A stretch of 64,000 nucleotides of DNA from Rhodopirellula sp. (GTDB taxonomy: Bacteria; Planctomycetota; Planctomycetia; Pirellulales; Thermoguttaceae), in assembly GCA_012728855.1 (NCBI GenBank), contig JAAYEH010000479.1, forward strand, positions 1 through 64,000. Reading direction: 5' to 3'. Of the stretch, positions 36,637-45,696 are shown piece after piece; within the stretch, counting starts at the first letter, position 1; every line of letters starts with the position of its first letter. A program made the position numbers and the translations under genes. The notes below the pieces were generated by a model, which saw only the letters and a list, made by a program, of their open reading frames with translations, did no database searches and was not told the origin of the DNA.

Positions 36637-37650
36637 ATGGTCCGAAGCAATCGACGCAGACAAGATAGCGATTATGACGGAGCATGGAAGGAAGCCCTCC
36701 ACCAGTACTTTCGGGAAATCCTGAAACAGTATTTCCCGGGCGTCGCCGAGGTTGTCGATTGGAACCACGAGCCGCAGTGGCACGACAAGGAACTGAGTCA
36801 GGTGCTGGCGCAGGCCGGTCATCGCGCAGGCTTGGTGGATATACTGGTCAAGGTGCGGTTACTCAACGGGAACGAGCAATGGATCTTCCTCCATTTCGAG
36901 GTACAGTCTGGGCGTGAAGAGAACTTTGAACTGCGCATCGCCCGCTACAACGGAGGCTTGTCCTGGATCTACAAGGAGCGAGTTGTCAGCCTGGTGATCT
37001 TGGCGGACTTGGACGAGCATTGGCGGCCCTCTGAGGACGTTTTTCGTTTGGCGGATTTCGAGAGCCGCCTGCGGTTCCCCGTATGCAAACTGGTCGACCG
37101 AGTCGATCACGAGTGGCGAGAGGATAATCCTTCGGTTGCCGTGCAGGTCGCGAGAGCGCAGATTGCCGCCCTCCGTACGGCGGGCAACCCGGAGGGACGA
37201 TACCTTGCCAAGTGGCAAATAGTACGCAATCTGTACAGTTTGGGATATAATGGGGATGAGTTGCGAGAGGTTTTTCGCTTGGTGGACTGGATGGTGCGTC
37301 TGCCCGAGAATTTGAGCCGAGAATTCGAGAAAGAGTTGACGGCCCTTGAGGAGAACTTGAACATGCCTTACATCACATCGGTTGAACGGATCGCGGAAGA
37401 GCGGGGCGAAGAGCGGGGCGAAGCGCGAGGTGAAGCGCGGGGTAGAGCTACGGGTAGGGTTGAGGGCAGCTCAGCGGTTCTTCGGAAGCAGCTTGCCAGA
37501 GTCTGTGGTCCGCTGCCCGTGGACATAGAGCAGCGAATCCAGCATTTGTCCATCGGGCGGCTAGAGCTTCTGGCGGAGGCGCTGTTGGATTTCCGCTCTC
37601 TGCAAGACTTGCGAGTTTGGCTCGACGCGCACGACGAGCTTGCCCAGTGA
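36637..37650 (+). CDS. Rpn-family PD-(D/E)XK nuclease / recombination-promoting protein
   Basis: 337 residues from the ATG preceded by AGGAG. The nuclease core has VDIL (Asp68) and FLHFEVQSGRE (Glu88, Gln90), the D...E-x-Q pattern of the Rpn/PDDEXK_2 group once called putative transposase. Then helices and a low-complexity stretch (EERGEERGEARGEARGRA, from a short DNA tandem repeat) before a C-terminal DUF4351-like domain. Rpn proteins cut DNA and raise RecA-independent recombination in E. coli; copies are numerous and variable between strains. Flanked by unrelated housekeeping genes, so it is probably an accessory gene. Confidence 0.85.
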   Translation: MVRSNRRRQDSDYDGAWKEALHQYFREILKQYFPGVAEVVDWNHEPQWHDKELSQVLAQAGHRAGLVDILVKVRLLNGNEQWIFLHFEVQSGREENFELRIARYNGGLSWIYKERVVSLVILADLDEHWRPSEDVFRLADFESRLRFPVCKLVDRVDHEWREDNPSVAVQVARAQIAALRTAGNPEGRYLAKWQIVRNLYSLGYNGDELREVFRLVDWMVRLPENLSREFEKELTALEENLNMPYITSVERIAEERGEERGEARGEARGRATGRVEGSSAVLRKQLARVCGPLPVDIEQRIQHLSIGRLELLAEALLDFRSLQDLRVWLDAHDELAQ

Positions 37651-37670
37651 CCTCCTTGTAAGCCACAATC

Positions 37671-38708
37671 ATGTTTTTCTCGTCGCGGATTTCGAAGAAG
37701 GAACTCGCCGGACTCTGCCGGCGATTGTCGACTTCTTTGGAAGCCGGAGTGGATCTGCGGACGACGTGGGCGCGCGAGGCCGAGCGCGCCGGGCGGGCGG
37801 CCACGCGGACCCGCATGAACCGGATCGGCAATGATCTGAATCGCGGCCAGAGCCTGCCCGATGCTTTGGAGGAGACCGGCGACTATTTCCCCGGCATTTT
37901 CCGCAGCCTGGTGGAGGTCGGTGATAAGACCGGGCACCTCGGTGAATCGCTAGGGCAACTCGCCGAGCACTACGAATACCAGCTCAGGCTTCGTCGCACG
38001 TTCCTGGCCGCGATCGCCTGGCCGATGCTTCAGCTTACCGTGGCGATCTTCGTGGTGGGATTTCTCATTTGGGTGCTGGGCGTGATCGGCGAATCGACCG
38101 GCACGACATTCGACATTCTCGGTTTCGGCCTGGTCGGCACTCGTGGTCTGGTGATGTACGCGACGTTCGTGTTCTTGGTAGCGGCGGCCGTGGCCTTGAT
38201 TGTTCGCGGCATTCAGCGAGGCTTGGTGTGGACGCGACCGATTCAGCGGGCCGTCATGAAGATTCCCGTGTTGGGCAACGTCGTCGAAACGATCGCCCTG
38301 TCGCGACTGGCCTGGACGCTTCATTTGACCTTCAACGCCGGCATGGACGTTCGGCGGGCATTGCGGATCAGCCTCGAGAGCGCCAACAACAGCCGCTACA
38401 CGGACCAGATTCCTGAAATCGAGGATTCCGTCCGCCGGGGCACTTCACTGTTCGAGACGTTCGCCGCAACCGAGGAATACCCGCCCGAGTTTCTCGACAC
38501 GCTACGCGTCGGCGAACAGAGCGGCAGAGTCGTCGAGTCGATGGAGCACCTGAGCGGGCAATACCGGGATCGCGCGGCGGCGGCGATGGGAACCCTCACC
38601 ATGCTCGCCGGCTTCGCTGTTTGGGCGATGGTGGCGGTGGTGATTATCCTGATGATTTTCCGGATCTTCTCTTTCTATCTCGGCGCGATTCAAGACGCGT
38701 TGCCGTAG
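37671..38708 (+). CDS. Type II secretion / type IV pilus inner-membrane platform protein (GspF/PilC)
   Basis: 345 residues with the duplicated T2SSF domain: cytoplasmic helices LAGLCRRLSTSLEAGVDL and FRSLVEVGDKTGHLGESL (first half), two hydrophobic segments around 120-180, then LSRLAWTLHLTFNAGMDVRRAL and FLDTLRVGEQSGRVVESM (second half), and a last membrane helix. It should sit in the inner membrane as the platform for pseudopilus assembly. It is alone here, without GspE/PilB or GspG next to it, so its partners lie elsewhere. DUF1559 pseudopilins in this window may be its clients. Confidence 0.9.
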   Translation: MFFSSRISKKELAGLCRRLSTSLEAGVDLRTTWAREAERAGRAATRTRMNRIGNDLNRGQSLPDALEETGDYFPGIFRSLVEVGDKTGHLGESLGQLAEHYEYQLRLRRTFLAAIAWPMLQLTVAIFVVGFLIWVLGVIGESTGTTFDILGFGLVGTRGLVMYATFVFLVAAAVALIVRGIQRGLVWTRPIQRAVMKIPVLGNVVETIALSRLAWTLHLTFNAGMDVRRALRISLESANNSRYTDQIPEIEDSVRRGTSLFETFAATEEYPPEFLDTLRVGEQSGRVVESMEHLSGQYRDRAAAAMGTLTMLAGFAVWAMVAVVIILMIFRIFSFYLGAIQDALP

Positions 38709-38746
38709 GGCAAGCGGGCGTCGCGGCATGAAAGCCCGACGTACTC

Positions 38747-39922
38747 TTAGCCGATGATCCGCTTCCACCGCTCCATGTTCCACTGGGCCTTTTCGGCCGG
38801 GGACATGCGGCTGAAATCGGGCTCTTCCACAAAACCGTTTGACGGCATCGCCGCCGTCGTCGGCGCCGCTTTCGGCGCGACTGCGGCGCCGCTCCCCCCA
38901 TAGCTCGTCATCGTCGCGGTCTGCTGGAGGTCGTCTTCCAGCGAGCGATAGGGCTTGATGCCGAGCTTGCGGATATCGGAGTGATAGGCGCGGACGGCTT
39001 CCTCCGGACCGACCTGATCGTCGGCTACCGCACGAAGGTACTTCACGAAGGTGAGCTGATCCTCGGCGCTGTTGATCTTCCGCCCGTAAAGGGCGACTCG
39101 CGCCCCGTACTTCTTTGCCTCCCAGAGCATATGGAAGGCGTCGTAGGTGGTGCCGGATGAACCGCCGAGAACCCCCACGACCAGAGAACGGTCGTAGCCG
39201 GCCAATGCCTCCATGGCGGCTGGTCCGAAGTACGGGATCTTCAAGAATAGAGGACGGCCCGAACGCGTCACACCGGCCAACGCCCGCACGATCTGGTCGT
39301 TGACGAAGCGGGCGACGTCCTTGGGCGGATGCTCGCCGGGCGCGTTGGGGGCAAAGACTTCGAGGAAATGCCGGAAGCCTTTGCTCTCCGCTTCCAGGCG
39401 AAAGGCGCGATAGGCTTCGAGTGTTTCGCGGTCGCGGTCGGTGTCGTTGTTGAACGTGCAGGAGTAGAGCCCCAGGTCGGCCCCGCGGCCTCGCTCGGCC
39501 GGTGCGCACTCGAGCTTCCCGCACATGATGTGGTCCAGCGTGGCAGTGCGGAACGGGCGAGAAGGCTGCGACGTGTAGCGCCCGCTGCCGGAGGCCAGCC
39601 AGATGTCGGTGGTGTCGTTGGCCCGAACCGCCGGAGTAATGTGGCTTGAGTCAAACAGCCGCTCCTGGATCGTCAGCACCTCGTTGGAGCTGGCGCTCAT
39701 CAGCATGATGTCGACCAGCCCCTGCCGTACGATGTCGCGCATCAACTGCCGATACTCGGACAAGTCTCGGAAGCGAGCTTCGTGGGCGTAGTGCTCGGGA
39801 CTCCGGCCGGGCGCCGCCAGGCCAAACGCCATGTCGGCATCTTTGGCGTCGGCAAGGATGAAGTCGCGGCAGGCCGAATCGGCCAGAATCCGCGCGAGTT
39901 TCAGATCCAACGACTTCTGCAT
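38747..39922 (-). CDS. Aldolase-like (TIM-barrel) protein
   Basis: 391 residues. The ATG is preceded by GGAG at about ten bases; the longer frame upstream is unlikely. The sequence shows alternating strand-helix segments of a TIM barrel: VDIMLMSASSNEVLT, RHFLEVFAPN, RPLFLKIPYFGPAAMEALA (a Lys that could form a Schiff base), LVVGVLGGSSGTTYDAFHMLWEAKKYGARVALYGRKI. This resembles class I/LacD-type aldolases but the family is not one I can name, and the substrate is unknown. Isolated between gspF and an esterase gene. Confidence 0.55.
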   Translation of the reverse strand: MQKSLDLKLARILADSACRDFILADAKDADMAFGLAAPGRSPEHYAHEARFRDLSEYRQLMRDIVRQGLVDIMLMSASSNEVLTIQERLFDSSHITPAVRANDTTDIWLASGSGRYTSQPSRPFRTATLDHIMCGKLECAPAERGRGADLGLYSCTFNNDTDRDRETLEAYRAFRLEAESKGFRHFLEVFAPNAPGEHPPKDVARFVNDQIVRALAGVTRSGRPLFLKIPYFGPAAMEALAGYDRSLVVGVLGGSSGTTYDAFHMLWEAKKYGARVALYGRKINSAEDQLTFVKYLRAVADDQVGPEEAVRAYHSDIRKLGIKPYRSLEDDLQQTATMTSYGGSGAAVAPKAAPTTAAMPSNGFVEEPDFSRMSPAEKAQWNMERWKRIIG

Positions 39923-40222
39923 AGCTGCCAGTCTCCAAAAAACCGGAATAATCCTGAAAGCCGCCACAGCAGCCGCGCCGGCCTCCGCCCCACGCGCGGC
40001 CCATTGGGCACTGCGGTTAAACGACCAATTCGCAACACCTTAGAACCTTTACAGGGGTGCGTAGTCTTCCTAAGCTTCCAAGTATAACCCACGGTTGAGT
40101 TTGCCGCCAGAACCCTACTTTGGGCTGGGGTGTCCGCAAGCCGCGTAGTCCTTGCCCGGAGCTTTCCGCCGAACTATCCTGGCATCCAGTCTTTGCGCTC
40201 CCCACTGCGAAGAGGAACTGCC
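39923..40222. other. Divergent intergenic region
   Basis: Three hundred bases between the aldolase-like gene (leftward) and the esterase gene (rightward). No credible gene, no clear hairpin or repeat. Promoters for both should lie here. Confidence 0.4.
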
Positions 40223-41125
40223 ATGATGTTGATGCACCGCTGCCGCTGTTCGATCTCCGTGTTGACGTTTGGGCTTCTCTTGACCGGAACCTGCCTGCTT
40301 GATGCAGCCGAGGAGCCCAAGACAGAACTGCTGTGGCCCGATGGCGCGCCGGGCGCCAAGGGGGATCAACCTCAAGACAAACCGATGCTGATTATCCATC
40401 TACCCCCCGCCGACAAGGCGAATGGTGTGGCGGTCGTCGTTTGTCCCGGCGGCGGCTATGGGCATCTGGCCATGGATCACGAAGGACAGCAGATTGCCGA
40501 TTGGTTCAACTCGTTCGGCGTGGCCGCTTTCATCTGCGACTATCGGCATCGCGGCAAGGGCTACGGCCACCCGGCCCCGCTGATGGACGCGCAGCAGGCG
40601 ATCCGCACCGCGCGAGCCCGCGCCAAGGAGTTTCGCCTGGATCCCAAACACATTGGAATCATGGGTTTCTCTGCCGGGGGCCATTTGGCCTCGACTGCGG
40701 GGACGCACTTCGACGCGGGCGACGCCGAATCAGCGGATCCGATCGCGCGAGTGAGCAGCCGTCCCGATTTCATGATCCTGTGTTATCCGGTCATTGCCTT
40801 CGACGAGCCGTTTTCGCATCGCGGTTCCCAGCGCAACCTGTTGGGGGAGAATCCCGAGGCGGCGTTGGTCCGCAGTCTCTCCAACGAAAAGCAGATCACG
40901 CCCGAAACGCCGCCCACTTTTCTCTTCCATACCGATGAAGACAAGGGTGTTCCCGCGGAAAACAGCGTGATGTTTTACTTGGCGCTGCGGCGCGCGGGCG
41001 TGCCGGCCGAGATGCACATCTACCGCGTCGGGCGTCACGGGTTGGGCCTGGCGGGCGAGACTCCCGGTGCGCGTCATTGGCCCAAGCAGTGCGAGGATTG
41101 GATGCGGAGTCTGCTGAAATTCTGA
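40223..41125 (+). CDS. Exported alpha/beta-hydrolase (BD-FAE / acetyl-esterase type)
   Basis: 300 residues. The ATG after GAGGA gives a signal peptide (ISVLTFGLLLTGTCLLDAAEE); a start 93 bases upstream would hide it. The oxyanion region is VVVCPGGGYGHLAMDHEG, the nucleophile elbow GFSAGGH gives Ser150, the acid lies in FHTDEDKGV and the base in VGRHGLGLAG. Length and motifs fit planctomycete xylan/acetyl esterases that remove acyl groups from polysaccharide. Convergent with the histidine-kinase gene, six bases away. Confidence 0.88.
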   Translation: MMLMHRCRCSISVLTFGLLLTGTCLLDAAEEPKTELLWPDGAPGAKGDQPQDKPMLIIHLPPADKANGVAVVVCPGGGYGHLAMDHEGQQIADWFNSFGVAAFICDYRHRGKGYGHPAPLMDAQQAIRTARARAKEFRLDPKHIGIMGFSAGGHLASTAGTHFDAGDAESADPIARVSSRPDFMILCYPVIAFDEPFSHRGSQRNLLGENPEAALVRSLSNEKQITPETPPTFLFHTDEDKGVPAENSVMFYLALRRAGVPAEMHIYRVGRHGLGLAGETPGARHWPKQCEDWMRSLLKF

Positions 41126-41131
41126 GCGCCG

Positions 41132-42604
41132 CTACGATTCGCAATCGCGCCGCCTCTCGGCAAACAACTCGTTCAACCTCTCCAGGTCGACCGGTTTGAC
41201 GAGGTGGGCGTCGAAGCCGGCGTCGAGGGCTTGGCGCCGGTCGTCCGGCTGTCCGTATCCGGTCAGTGCCACCAGGAAAACACCGTCGTTCTGCGGATTT
41301 TTTCGGACGGCGCGGGCAACCTGGTAGCCGTCGAGTCCCGGCAGGCCGATGTCGACCAGGGCGACCTCGGGGCGTTGGAATTCGATCATCTCCAGTCCCT
41401 GCAAGCCGGATTCGGCTACGGCGACTTCGTGGCCGTCGAGTTCCAGTACGGTCTGGAGCATTTCCCGGGCGTTGGGGTTATCTTCGACGACGAGGATCCG
41501 CATCTCCGAAACGTTGGACTCGGGCGCGGAATGCCTTGCCGTGCGCCGCGCGGGAGTCGTCAGGGGCAGTCGGACCGTGAAGGTGCTGCCACGGCCGAGG
41601 CCCTTGCTCTCCGCCACGACCGTGCCGCCATGGAAGCCGACCAGGCTTCGCACCAGGGCCAAGCCAATCCCCATTCCGCCGTTGGACTTGGCCAGCGAAC
41701 TTCCCTCCTGGACGAACGGCTCGAAGATGAAGTCGAGCTTATCGGGGTCGATGCCGATGCCGTCATCTCGGATGCGGACGATCACTTCCGATCGATCGTG
41801 TTCGGCAATCAACCGGATGTGCCCGCCCGGTTCGGTGTACTTTGCGGCGTTGGTCAACAGATTGGCGAAGATCTGGTGGAGGCGCGTCGGATCCCCTTGT
41901 ACGTAGATCGGGCAGCGTGGAACGTCGAGATCGAATCCAAGTCGGTTTTCACCGATCAACGGCAGCACGACCTGCACCGCCTGATGGATTGTCTCGCGGA
42001 GGTCAATGGCTTCCTTGCGAAGTTCGATTTTGCCTTCGCAGATCCGGGAGACGTCGAGGAGGTCGTCCAAGAGGCGGGTCATCTGGCGGCTTTGCGTGTC
42101 GATGACGTCGCGGGCGCGGCTGAGTACCCTCTGGTCGTCCGCGGCGCGCTGCAAGATGCGGGACGCATTGACGATGGCCGCCAAGGGGGTGCGCAGTTCG
42201 TGGGAGAGAACGGCGAGAAACTGATCGCGTCGCCGCAGGGCTTTGCGGTTCTCCTCTTCGCGCCGCTTTCGCTGCGTGATGTCGCGAAGCGTGGCCAGAT
42301 GCGCGCGATTCCCCTGCCATTGGATTTCGACCGCCCGCATCTCCGCAACACGGCGCTCGCCATCGGGGGCGAGGTAGTCGATCTCCGTCGCCACGTCTTT
42401 GGCGATGGAGATTTCGAGTCGATTGCCCCGCAACTGCGCGCAGGTACGCCCCAACATGACCGCTGCCTGCTGATTCACGAAACGAATCGTCAAATCGTCG
42501 CCGACGACAAGGATCCCGTCCGCGCATTGTTCGACGATCGCCTGGAACCGGGCATCGCTCGCTTCAAGTCCGCGTTGCAGAACCTCTTTCGTCTGGACGC
42601 TCAT
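41132..42604 (-). CDS. Soluble PAS hybrid histidine kinase with receiver domain
   Basis: 490 residues with no membrane segment. A PAS domain covers ~15-110 (FQAIVEQCADGILVVGDD). The H-box LAVLSHELRTPLAAIVN gives phospho-acceptor His135. The ATPase has the N-box FANLLTNAAKYTEPGG, DDGIGID and GGMGIGLALVRSL. A C-terminal receiver (~367-485) has VVEDN, phospho-acceptor Asp418 (VALVDIGLPGLDGY) and VKPVD. A classic sensor with a built-in receiver. It lies 30 bases behind the CsrA-receiver gene on the same strand, so the two almost certainly work together: the kinase may phosphorylate the CsrA fusion. Confidence 0.93.
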   Translation of the reverse strand: MSVQTKEVLQRGLEASDARFQAIVEQCADGILVVGDDLTIRFVNQQAAVMLGRTCAQLRGNRLEISIAKDVATEIDYLAPDGERRVAEMRAVEIQWQGNRAHLATLRDITQRKRREEENRKALRRRDQFLAVLSHELRTPLAAIVNASRILQRAADDQRVLSRARDVIDTQSRQMTRLLDDLLDVSRICEGKIELRKEAIDLRETIHQAVQVVLPLIGENRLGFDLDVPRCPIYVQGDPTRLHQIFANLLTNAAKYTEPGGHIRLIAEHDRSEVIVRIRDDGIGIDPDKLDFIFEPFVQEGSSLAKSNGGMGIGLALVRSLVGFHGGTVVAESKGLGRGSTFTVRLPLTTPARRTARHSAPESNVSEMRILVVEDNPNAREMLQTVLELDGHEVAVAESGLQGLEMIEFQRPEVALVDIGLPGLDGYQVARAVRKNPQNDGVFLVALTGYGQPDDRRQALDAGFDAHLVKPVDLERLNELFAERRRDCES

Positions 42605-42634
42605 CGGATATCAGCCCAACCGATGTTGAACACT

Positions 42635-43414
42635 TTACCTGTCCGCCGAGCAGGTACATGTTTCCTGAAGTTCGCGCGAAATCTCGTGGACCAGGGATTC
42701 CGGGTTTACCGGCTTGGGGAACCATCGATCGATGCCCCGTGGACCGGTGGCCACCCCGAGTTCGCTCGGCGATGTACCGCTGATGGCAAACACCTTGAGG
42801 TCGGCAAGCCGCGGATTGTCGCGGATCGAAGCGATGGTAGCGCGGCCGTCCAGCCGCGGCATCATCATGTCCAACAGGACGACGTCCGGCCGCTCGTGCG
42901 TGGCGAGGTAATCCATCGCGGCGGAACCGTCGCCGGAGGTGGCCACGTCGAACCCGCTCACCCGCAGGAAGCCAGCCAGTAGTTCGCACTCATTGGCGTC
43001 GTCTTCCACAACGAGCGTGCGGCAAGCGCGGGGCGGCCCCGTCGCGGCGCTGGGCTCGGACTTGATCGCGGCGGCCTCGGCTTCCAGGGCTTCGAACTCA
43101 TGCAGGATCTTCTGGTACGTCTCTTCCGCCTGTTCGACCATGCCGCGATCCAGCAGCTTTCGGAACAGGTGCAAGGCGAGATTGGCCGCATGCAGCCGAT
43201 TGCGCACCGCATGCGACAGGCGGCGAGTGGGCGAGATCACGCCGGAACCCGGCAGCGCTTCGTCGTCGACGAGTTCTTCGCGCAGGATGCGAACGTCTTT
43301 CGGGGCTTTCACTCCCAAACGGGCCGTGTTTCCCTTGATCCGCAACACCTCGAGTGTTACGCCGAGATTGGGGAAAACGAGCTTCTCGCCTTCGCGGCGG
43401 GAAAGAACTAACAT
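42635..43414 (-). CDS. CsrA domain fused to helical segment and response-regulator receiver
   Basis: 259 residues from the ATG preceded by a perfect AAAGGAGG; a frame reading further upstream adds residues with no CsrA character. Residues 1-50 are a full CsrA RNA-binding domain: MLVLSRREGEK with Leu4, Arg6 and Arg7, then LGVKAPKDVRILREEL with the Arg equivalent to E. coli Arg44. A helical region (~62-118) has SHAVRNRLHAANLALHLF, like a DHp or H-box pair. Then a receiver domain with VVEDDANE, phospho-acceptor Asp182 (LLDMMMPRLDG), Ser in AISGTSP and Lys in FPKPVNP. A CsrA under direct phosphorelay control is unusual. Co-transcribed with the hybrid kinase. Confidence 0.93.
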   Translation of the reverse strand: MLVLSRREGEKLVFPNLGVTLEVLRIKGNTARLGVKAPKDVRILREELVDDEALPGSGVISPTRRLSHAVRNRLHAANLALHLFRKLLDRGMVEQAEETYQKILHEFEALEAEAAAIKSEPSAATGPPRACRTLVVEDDANECELLAGFLRVSGFDVATSGDGSAAMDYLATHERPDVVLLDMMMPRLDGRATIASIRDNPRLADLKVFAISGTSPSELGVATGPRGIDRWFPKPVNPESLVHEISRELQETCTCSADR

Positions 43415-43746
43415 GGTGGCCTCCTTTCCAACATTACGCGCAGAGCGGCTTGGGTCAACGCGCGCTCCGTCTCCAAGGATTTGCTTCACGCCGGACAACA
43501 CCGCTTCATCGGACCCGCCTGCAGGGCAGGCGGAACCGCATGACCATTGCTCGACATCCTTGTCGGAAAGGACTCCACACGGGGAGAAAGGGCTTCCTGC
43601 CCATACAATTCTCCGGTCGTCCGCTATCGTTCTACTCAAAGAACGGATTTTCGACAAGCCCAACTGTTGTCGTTCCCCTCCGCTGGGTAGTTCGGCGAGT
43701 GGAAGGCTGCGACGAGATTGACGCCGCTGGCGGAACGAATGACAGG
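43415..43746. other. Intergenic region with hairpin CCGCCTGC-AGG-GCAGGCGG
   Basis: No credible gene. A perfect 8-bp stem with a 3-base loop lies at 43515-43533; without a T-run it is a weak terminator at best. The promoter for the CsrA-receiver operon should be here, but no clear -35/-10 pair is visible. Confidence 0.4.
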
Positions 43747-45444
43747 CTATCCCGCGACTGAAGCGATGGTCCGCGACGACGACCGTTGCGACGAGGTGGG
43801 GGCGCAGAGCCGTTCGACGTCGCCCAAGTCGTTGAGCAGGCAGGGGTGCTTGTATTGTTCCATGTTGCCGCCCAACCCGGAGGTTCGCTGCAGGCGAAGA
43901 CGTTCCCAGGCGCCGTGCGGTATCTTGCGGAGTTGAAGTGGGCGGAGACGCCCGGACTCGAGTCGTTCGGCATACTCGCGGTTCATCAGCGACAGATGCC
44001 GATCGATGCTTCCGGGCAGAACCTCGTCCGCCACCGCACCTATACCCCCTTCGAGCAGTAGCTCGTAGCCCGCGGGATCACCGAAAACCGGAGCGACGCT
44101 GAATGTCTCCATAGGCAGACCGACTTCGAGGAAGCCGCTGCGGACCGCGGAGACGACCTGGAACTCGCTCAACTTCTCTCCGGTAATGTTAGAGTAGTGC
44201 GCCCCTTTGTTGAGAAATTCGAGGATCGGCACTGTGCCTTCAAAACCGACGCACCGGATCAGGTCGTGAATGTCGTAGCGATAGAACCCGCTGGAAGTTG
44301 TCAGCACGATAAAATAGTTCTGGTTCTCCTCCAGTTCGTGGGCTTCCAAAACCGTGGGATGCGGTTTTCCGTACTCGGCTTCGGGGATGAACTCGAAAAA
44401 GCTGTGAACATAGTCGAGCATCCCGGCGGGTGTGCCGTCCCGGAAAGGCAGCGTCATACGGCCCTCGCTGGCCGACAGACCGTGGTCGCGAATCGCCGTA
44501 TCGCCATAGTACTTCCGCAGGCACGGAAGATAGGCGCCGGCCGAACCGCCCGTCCAAATGGCGAGGACCGACAATGCCGGCCAGAAGTCGCGGGGAAAAA
44601 GTGCGCCGGTTCGCTCGACGATCCGCTCCAGTTCCCTCGCCCGCGCCGGGTCGCGACGTGCGATCCAGCGGCGAAGGCTGTCGCGGACTTCGCCGGGCAT
44701 ATCTACCCAGTCGGAGAGGGCGCCGTCGAAAAGGTCGCGGATCAGGGATTCCCGGCGACCGTCGGCCAATCGCGCCAATTCGACCAGGGTGCTTGGGTTG
44801 GCGGTGACGATCATCCCGACGCTGCGGTCGGCAAGGGACAGACGTAAGGCCGTGTAACGCTTAGCGATAGGATCGCAAATCTTCGTCAATGCGCGGGGTA
44901 GGAGAAAAATCGGCCGGCTGATCCAGGGTGCGGTCTCGGCCGCCAGCCCGCTGATGTTGCCGCAGGGAGTGCCCCCCTCGGTGGCGAACTGCCGCCAGTT
45001 ACTGCTGAACTGCAGCGTTCTCTTGCGCAGCAGATCCGTATGGTCCGCATAGGTCCGCAGACCCCACAGGTTCCACCCCTTGCGATATTCGTTGAAGAAT
45101 TCGCGGGTGACCGGGATGTACTTGGCGTCGCCGGTTGTTCCGGAGGTGAGGGCAAACATCAGCAAACGCGTACCGGGCCCGAATAACGCGCGCAGGTCGC
45201 CTCGCTTCAGCCGTTCGATGTAGGGCCGGTAGTCGTCGTACGAGGTGATCGGCACCTCTCTGCGAAAATCCTCCACCGTACGAATTCGCGCGAAATGGTG
45301 GCGGCGGCCGAAAACGCTCTGGGTGTGACGGCGAATTTTCTCCAAGAGAACCTGCCGCTGGATTTCACGCCCCCGATCAGCCGCCGACAGAAACTGCCGG
45401 ACCTGGAGGCCCCGCGCCAGAAGATAGCTCCTTTGAACGATCAT
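43747..45444 (-). CDS. GH3-family acyl-amide synthetase (adenylate-forming)
   Basis: About 565 residues, typical of bacterial GH3 proteins. Adenylate-forming motifs: LTSGTTGDAKYIPVT (phosphate-binding loop), then TSSGFYRYDIHDLIRCVGF near 390, which matches the plant GH3 block preceding the hinge. GH3 enzymes adenylate a carboxylic acid (jasmonate, auxin, fatty-acid-like) and join it to an amino acid or amine. I chose the ATG at 45444; a GTG at 45558 would add 38 residues that overlap a repeat-like sequence, so it is less likely. Last gene of the biosynthetic cluster; probable tailoring step that makes an amide. Confidence 0.85.
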   Translation of the reverse strand: MIVQRSYLLARGLQVRQFLSAADRGREIQRQVLLEKIRRHTQSVFGRRHHFARIRTVEDFRREVPITSYDDYRPYIERLKRGDLRALFGPGTRLLMFALTSGTTGDAKYIPVTREFFNEYRKGWNLWGLRTYADHTDLLRKRTLQFSSNWRQFATEGGTPCGNISGLAAETAPWISRPIFLLPRALTKICDPIAKRYTALRLSLADRSVGMIVTANPSTLVELARLADGRRESLIRDLFDGALSDWVDMPGEVRDSLRRWIARRDPARARELERIVERTGALFPRDFWPALSVLAIWTGGSAGAYLPCLRKYYGDTAIRDHGLSASEGRMTLPFRDGTPAGMLDYVHSFFEFIPEAEYGKPHPTVLEAHELEENQNYFIVLTTSSGFYRYDIHDLIRCVGFEGTVPILEFLNKGAHYSNITGEKLSEFQVVSAVRSGFLEVGLPMETFSVAPVFGDPAGYELLLEGGIGAVADEVLPGSIDRHLSLMNREYAERLESGRLRPLQLRKIPHGAWERLRLQRTSGLGGNMEQYKHPCLLNDLGDVERLCAPTSSQRSSSRTIASVAG

Positions 45445-45696
45445 CTCCCTGCGTACCCTTACTCCAACAATCGCCCTTGTACCGGTCAGGATATCATACG
45501 CTGGTCGAAAAGCCCAACTCGGATATTGGCGAAACGCATCAACGAGTGGGGCTGGCACCCTCGTTTTTCAGTGTTTCGCCACTACTGAATGCCAAGAGAC
45601 GCTCGGGTTGTGGCGGAGCCAACAGCACACACGGCGCCGTCCTGGCAACCCCCATGCCGGTGACGCTCGGCAGGGTGTCTGCCAGGATCGCCAAAG

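Noticed and set aside
41204-42982. Long plus-strand frame opposite the histidine kinase and CsrA-receiver genes
   Set aside because: Antisense mirror; Arg/Gly/His-rich, no domain.
45445-45558. N-terminal extension of the GH3 protein from a GTG
   Set aside because: Would add 38 residues outside the family's usual start, encoded partly by repeat-like sequence; kept only as an alternative.
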